Positions 5,587 to 8,624 of a stretch of 8,624 nucleotides of DNA are shown here, piece after piece. The stretch is from JBGPBY01 sp041481485 (lineage in GTDB: Bacteria; Acidobacteriota; Terriglobia; 20CM-2-55-15), in NCBI GenBank assembly GCA_041481485.1, contig JBGPBY010000311.1, positions 1-8,624 of the forward strand. Direction: 5' to 3'. The position numbers and the translations under genes were made by a program. The notes under the pieces are model-generated. The model did no database searches. It had not been told where the DNA came from and saw nothing but the letters and a program-made list of their open reading frames with translations. The number at the start of each line of letters is the position of its first letter. Position 1 is the first letter of the stretch.

Positions 5587-6732
5587 CTACGGAACGTCGA
5601 TAGTCGCAGGATCCTTAAGGGGAGCGAGGATTGCGGGGTATTCGAGCCGCGCTCCAGCTTTCACATTAGTTACGAGATCGCTCATTCGCGAAACCACGGA
5701 TTGATGTCCTCCGCCCTGGCTCCACCAGGACATCGGAGAGTTGTACGGTCCATTCACGAAGCGCATGAGTATGGTCGAAGAATCGGAGGGTAGTGCCGCA
5801 AGGGTTCCGTAGAAGGCCTTTAGCTGCTCAGGATTCAGATAAGACTCCACGTTAGAAGCATAGAACGCCGCGATATTGGTGTTGCGTTCCCTCAGATACT
5901 GCCCGATGGATCGGAGGGCCTTGGGTCCCGCAAAGTCACCGACTAACGGCACAATCATGTTCTTGCGTTGCATTTCGCGCACGTATTGAAAATTCTCTTC
6001 AGTCGCGAGATAGCTCCAGTTCTGGCCTGTTGCATCGGTTGCCGTCATCAGTACTTGATATGACGGATACGGCCCCCCGGGCGGGGCCTCGCTCATGAAT
6101 TCGTATCGGATCGAAGGTCCCCCGAGATAGATCACCCGATGGATGTATTCGATTTTTTGCAAATCCTCGGCGGGAAGGTTGAATCCATGTTTCGCCAATG
6201 TGCTCTTGATGATGGCGACAGTCTCCGTTTGGAAGACCGCGTCACTCGAGGTTCTATCGTAGGTGTCGAATAGTCCTGAGGCGGGGAACTTCAGAATTGC
6301 CTGTCCAGCCGTGCGCTTTCGCGAGAACAGGTTCGCCATAAAATCGGCTCGAGTGGGCGACATTTCGAAGAGAGCCTTGTACATCAGATGGAGAAGCATG
6401 TTCTGGCGCCGGATGTCGACGACGAAAGCCATCTTTGATTGAAGCGCCGAAACGTAAGTGAAGTTCTGTTCCGGGCCGACGCCGATGTAAACACCGTTCG
6501 CCTTGATCGCACGCTTTGTCGGCGGAATGATCCTCTGGAGCGGGAGCTCGTTGCTGACGAAGTTCTGATAGGGATAGTCTCCGCTGGGTTCGGAGAACTC
6601 TGTGATCAGGCGCCAGAATTCCTGATCTGTGATCTGTGCGGGAAGCGTGCTCGTTTGAAAGAAGGGGGCGCCTGAGATGAATGTTATAGAAGAGACCAAC
6701 AGTCCGAGCAGCGTCGCAACAGTTCGAGCCAC
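5587..6732 (-). CDS. Exported conserved protein of unknown function (LIC_10091-like family)
   Basis: The 381-residue protein starts at GTG 6730-6732 with GGAGG (6738-6742) five bases upstream, and opens with a Sec signal peptide: 'VARTVATLLGLLVSSITFIS' (1-20), cleavage near 'GAPFF'. Family motifs that I recall from many bacterial hypothetical proteins are 'FVSNELPLQRIIP' (58-70), 'GVYIGVGPEQNFTYVSAL' (80-97), 'MAFVVDIRRQNMLLHLMYKA' (101-120), 'NMIVPLVGDFAGPKALRSIG' (258-277) and 'FYASNVESYL' (290-299). The glycine-rich 'VGVGP' after a strand, then 'VVDIRR' (acidic residue at a strand end), looks like a Rossmann/SAM-methyltransferase-type fold. That is inference, and a catalytic role is unproven. 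I recall the family label LIC_10091 but cannot confirm it here. The protein is complete. Downstream lie an inverted repeat and two remnants of the same family; upstream it is divergent from the haem-copper gene. Confidence 0.85.
   Translation of the reverse strand: MARTVATLLGLLVSSITFISGAPFFQTSTLPAQITDQEFWRLITEFSEPSGDYPYQNFVSNELPLQRIIPPTKRAIKANGVYIGVGPEQNFTYVSALQSKMAFVVDIRRQNMLLHLMYKALFEMSPTRADFMANLFSRKRTAGQAILKFPASGLFDTYDRTSSDAVFQTETVAIIKSTLAKHGFNLPAEDLQKIEYIHRVIYLGGPSIRYEFMSEAPPGGPYPSYQVLMTATDATGQNWSYLATEENFQYVREMQRKNMIVPLVGDFAGPKALRSIGQYLRERNTNIAAFYASNVESYLNPEQLKAFYGTLAALPSDSSTILMRFVNGPYNSPMSWWSQGGGHQSVVSRMSDLVTNVKAGARLEYPAILAPLKDPATIDVP
6469..6565 (-). repeat. Partner (donor-side) copy of the 97-base duplication
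   Basis: This part of the intact gene (residues about 57-88) is duplicated at 5418-5514 with one mismatch, at an offset of 1051 bases and in direct orientation. Its reading frame is intact here, so this copy is taken as the original. Confidence 0.95.
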
Positions 6733-6930
6733 GAGTGCCTCCAGAATTGCGGCTATTATCCGAGATTTTCCCCGATGAAGTCGAGCAAGCGATCGAGGTC
6801 GAGGATACGGGCGGAGGGGGTAAGTGGATATGAAGAACCCGCGCCTTTGCTTTCGAGCTGGCCGCCGGTGCGTCTAACCGGCCAAATCCCCCCATGGACA
6901 ATTCAATCTCCCCCGAGTTGGGAGCACACC
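6733..6930. promoter_or_regulatory. Divergent intergenic region between the two exported-protein genes
   Basis: About 200 bases separate the starts of the minus-strand gene (6732) and the plus-strand gene (6931), so both promoters should lie here. I cannot point to convincing -35/-10 pairs. Ribosome binding sites are visible at both ends: GGAGG on the minus strand (6738-6742) and GGGAG on the plus strand (6920-6924). A short GCCGGT/ACCGGC hairpin lies near 6864-6882. A short minus-strand reading 'RILDLDRLLDFIGENLG' ending at 6756 looks coding-like but is too short to call. Confidence 0.4.
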
Positions 6931-8304
6931 ATGTTTCGAGTTTTGTTTCTCGTCCTTGCTGCCTCGCTCACTGTTTTGGGGGTTCAAAGTTCTTCCGACA
7001 GTCCAACCGTAACCTTTAATAAGGATGTTCTGCCGATTCTCCAGGAGAACTGCCTGGTTTGCCATCAACCTGGCGGCATAGCGCCGATGTCACTGACGAC
7101 ATATGAGAGTGCGCGCCCATGGGCCAAGGCTATGAAAGCCAGGTTGGTTACCAGGCAAATGCCTCCCTGGTTTGCAGATCCTGGTTACGCGAGGCTTCGA
7201 AATGCGCCCCACCTGACGGACGCCGACATCCAGATGATTTCAGCCTGGGCAGACAGCGGTGCGCGGGAAGGCGAAGCCACAGGCAAGCCATCGGAAACGC
7301 GGCAATGGACCGAGGGTTGGAGAACTGAGCCAGACGTTATTGTCTCGATGGAAGAAGCTTACGCCGTCAGCGCAAACGGTCCGGGAGAGATCCGGCATTT
7401 CTTTATTCCGAATCCCTTCGAAGAAGACACGTGGGTCACATCGATCGAGATACGTCCAGGCGATCCTTCGGTAGTGCACCACGTTCTTGTTCAGATCAGC
7501 GACTCTGTGCTGCAGCCGACAAAGGTCGTAACAACCGCGGATGGACGCGAAATTAAGGTAGACACCACCGTCTTAGCCGATCCGTCTCCAGTAGACGGCG
7601 GATACATCGACATGTTTCCGAGTGGGCCGGGTACCTTTACAACAATGGAGGCCGTCTATGCGCCGGGAACTCAACCGCTGAATTTTGGCTACTCAAACGC
7701 CGCAAAGCGGATACCCGGCCGTAAAGCCATTCGGCTGGAGGTGCACTACACCCCGAATGGAAAAGCGACGAGTGACAAGACAATGGTTGGATTTACTCTC
7801 GCGAAAACTTCCGTGCAGCGCCGTTTCGTTATCATGGCCCCGGAACACCTTGGTGATACGCGGAAACCGATTCCCGCGGGAGCAGCGAACTGGCAAACCA
7901 CCGGCGAACTGAAATTCAAACAGGATGTGGATCTTGTCTGGTTCATGCCGCACATGCATCTGCGCGGCAAGGACATGACGTACCAACTGATCTATCCCGA
8001 TGGCCGAAAAGAAATTGTGCTCAGCGCAAAGTTCAATTTCCATTGGCAACTCGGCTATGAGTTGGAAAGTCCGATCCACGTTCCGAAGGGAACCCGTCTG
8101 ATTGTGACGGCTCATCACGACAATTCGCTGAACAATCGAAACAATCCTGATGCGAAACATGAGGTGATGTGGGGTGACATGACGACCCAGGAAATGATGG
8201 TGCCGTGGTTCGGAGTTATCGTGGACCGCGACGCAAAGCCGAGCGATATTGCAAGCTACAAACAGAAGGGCTTCGAGCCTTCAGTGGGCGTCGGCATCGA
8301 TTAG
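6931..8304 (+). CDS. Exported cytochrome c / copper type II (PHM-like) monooxygenase fusion
   Basis: The 457-residue protein begins with a Sec signal peptide (MFRVLFLVLAASLTVLGVQS, 1-20). A short haem domain follows: 'VTFNKDVLPILQENCLVCHQ' (27-46) with CxxCH at 41-45, 'GGIAPMSLTTYESARPWAK' (48-66) and 'MPPWFADP' (77-84), whose Met is a likely distal haem ligand. From about 160 to 430 comes a two-part domain like copper type II ascorbate-dependent monooxygenases (peptidylglycine hydroxylating monooxygenase, dopamine beta-monooxygenase). By position the copper ligands are H183-H184 ('VVHHVLV') and H272 ('LEVHYTP') for one copper, and H341/H343 ('MPHMHLRGKDM') plus M422 or M423 ('TTQEMM') for the other. 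The fusion suggests haem-delivered electrons for copper-dependent oxidation outside the cytoplasm, but the substrate is unknown. The ATG at 6931 is preferred over an upstream ATG at 6775 because it has GGGAG six bases before it and a proper signal peptide. It is divergent from the gene at 5587-6732. Confidence 0.88.
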   Translation: MFRVLFLVLAASLTVLGVQSSSDSPTVTFNKDVLPILQENCLVCHQPGGIAPMSLTTYESARPWAKAMKARLVTRQMPPWFADPGYARLRNAPHLTDADIQMISAWADSGAREGEATGKPSETRQWTEGWRTEPDVIVSMEEAYAVSANGPGEIRHFFIPNPFEEDTWVTSIEIRPGDPSVVHHVLVQISDSVLQPTKVVTTADGREIKVDTTVLADPSPVDGGYIDMFPSGPGTFTTMEAVYAPGTQPLNFGYSNAAKRIPGRKAIRLEVHYTPNGKATSDKTMVGFTLAKTSVQRRFVIMAPEHLGDTRKPIPAGAANWQTTGELKFKQDVDLVWFMPHMHLRGKDMTYQLIYPDGRKEIVLSAKFNFHWQLGYELESPIHVPKGTRLIVTAHHDNSLNNRNNPDAKHEVMWGDMTTQEMMVPWFGVIVDRDAKPSDIASYKQKGFEPSVGVGID

Positions 8305-8332
8305 GATCCTCTGGTTCCCTGACGTTTTTTAG

Positions 8333-8458
8333 TGTCGCATAACAGGTATTCGGTTCGTCTCTGCGATTCAAGACCAACTCGGTTTCAAATTGGAGTCATC
8401 GAGGGCCGTCGTGGAAGTCCTGGCGATCGAGCACGTGGAGAAGCCGTCGGAGAACTAA
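8333..8458 (+). pseudogene. C-terminal remnant of a TIGR03435-family protein
   Basis: The frame is open after TAG 8330-8332 and ends at TAA 8456-8458. From about 8360 it reads 'SAIQDQLGFKLESSRAVVEV' then 'LAIEHVEKPSEN'. This is the characteristic tail of the TIGR03435 soil-associated family ('ALQEQLGLKLES...VEVLVIDHVE.PSEN'), whose members are about 250-350 residues, exported, and greatly amplified in Solibacter-type Acidobacteria. Only the last 32 or so residues survive. Nothing upstream matches the family, because the intact haem-copper gene ends at 8304. The fragment supports the acidobacterial origin and adds to the gene debris of the window. Confidence 0.82.
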
Positions 8459-8624
8459 GCCCATCTTTTTTCAGGCGACCGCTTGTATCGATGTCAGTAT
8501 TCACGTGTGATATCGATGCAAACCGACGAAGAGCGTTCCCAAATAGCCGACACTTCATTCCCAATCAGCCGTTGTATCCCGAGGCATTGGCGCGAAAGAC
8601 TGAGCGGCGGCGGCAAGACTGGCA
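8459..8624. other. Right edge without an assignable gene
   Basis: No supported gene is seen. On the minus strand, 8555-8623 is open to the window edge ('ASLAAAAQSFAPMPRDTTAD'), which could be part of a signal peptide region but is too short to call. Together with 8305-8458 this makes about 320 bases whose only recognisable content is the TIGR03435 remnant. Confidence 0.4.

Noticed and set aside
6756..6806. Minus-strand reading RILDLDRLLDFIGENLG ending in TAA
   Set aside because: Plausible C-terminus, but under 20 codons of credible text and no upstream continuation.
6775..6930. N-terminal extension of the haem-copper protein from an upstream ATG
   Set aside because: It would bury the signal peptide behind 52 basic residues; the ATG at 6931 has its own ribosome binding site.
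8555..8623. Minus-strand partial frame at the right edge (ASLAAAAQSFAPMPRD...)
   Set aside because: Only 22 codons to the window edge; too little to support a gene.
1..8624. CRISPR array, tRNA, rRNA, phage or defence operon
   Set aside because: No regularly spaced repeats, no cloverleaf or rRNA signature, and no defence-family protein among the intact genes.

Overview
The window looks like chromosomal DNA of an acidobacterium, probably of the Solibacter/Bryobacter type. This is inferred from content. There is a Tat-exported TldD next to TldE, a cytochrome c plus copper monooxygenase fusion, the C-terminus of a TIGR03435-type protein (a family expanded in soil Acidobacteria), a start of a carboxypeptidase-regulatory-like (CarbReg) protein, and a GC-rich REP/MITE-like palindrome. 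No rRNA, tRNA or CRISPR array was seen.

Layout. Bases 1-87 are the last codons of a gene entering from the left, possibly a transposase. Bases 88-271 form a large imperfect palindrome between that gene and the convergent tldE. Bases 358-3331 (minus strand) are a tldD-tldE operon for a two-subunit metalloprotease; TldD carries a twin-arginine signal. Bases 3417-4346 are decayed: a 49-codon stub of a CarbReg secreted protein, an unassigned open fragment, about 450 bases without a convincing gene, and an N-terminal fragment of an M1-family aminopeptidase. Bases 4426-4854 (plus) encode a small exported protein resembling DUF7482, with a GTG start and a strong Shine-Dalgarno site.

Bases 5001-6732 (minus) hold one intact exported protein of an uncharacterised conserved family (the LIC_10091 type, as I recall the name) with two separate remnants of the same family downstream. 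One remnant is an old, diverged C-terminus. The other is a 97-base copy that differs from the intact gene at a single base. Between that copy and the gene lies a perfect 25-bp inverted repeat with a 7-base loop. Bases 6931-8304 (plus, divergent) encode a 457-residue exported protein with a CxxCH haem motif and a full set of putative PHM-type copper ligands. Bases 8333-8458 are the C-terminal remnant of a TIGR03435 protein.

The intact genes are mostly predicted to be exported (TldD, the small DUF7482-like protein, the LIC_10091-like protein, the haem-copper enzyme). Only tldD-tldE form a clear functional unit. The rest is a mosaic of intact genes separated by gene debris. The strongest unusual signal is the rearrangement at 5418-5577. 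No complete novel multi-gene system is visible.
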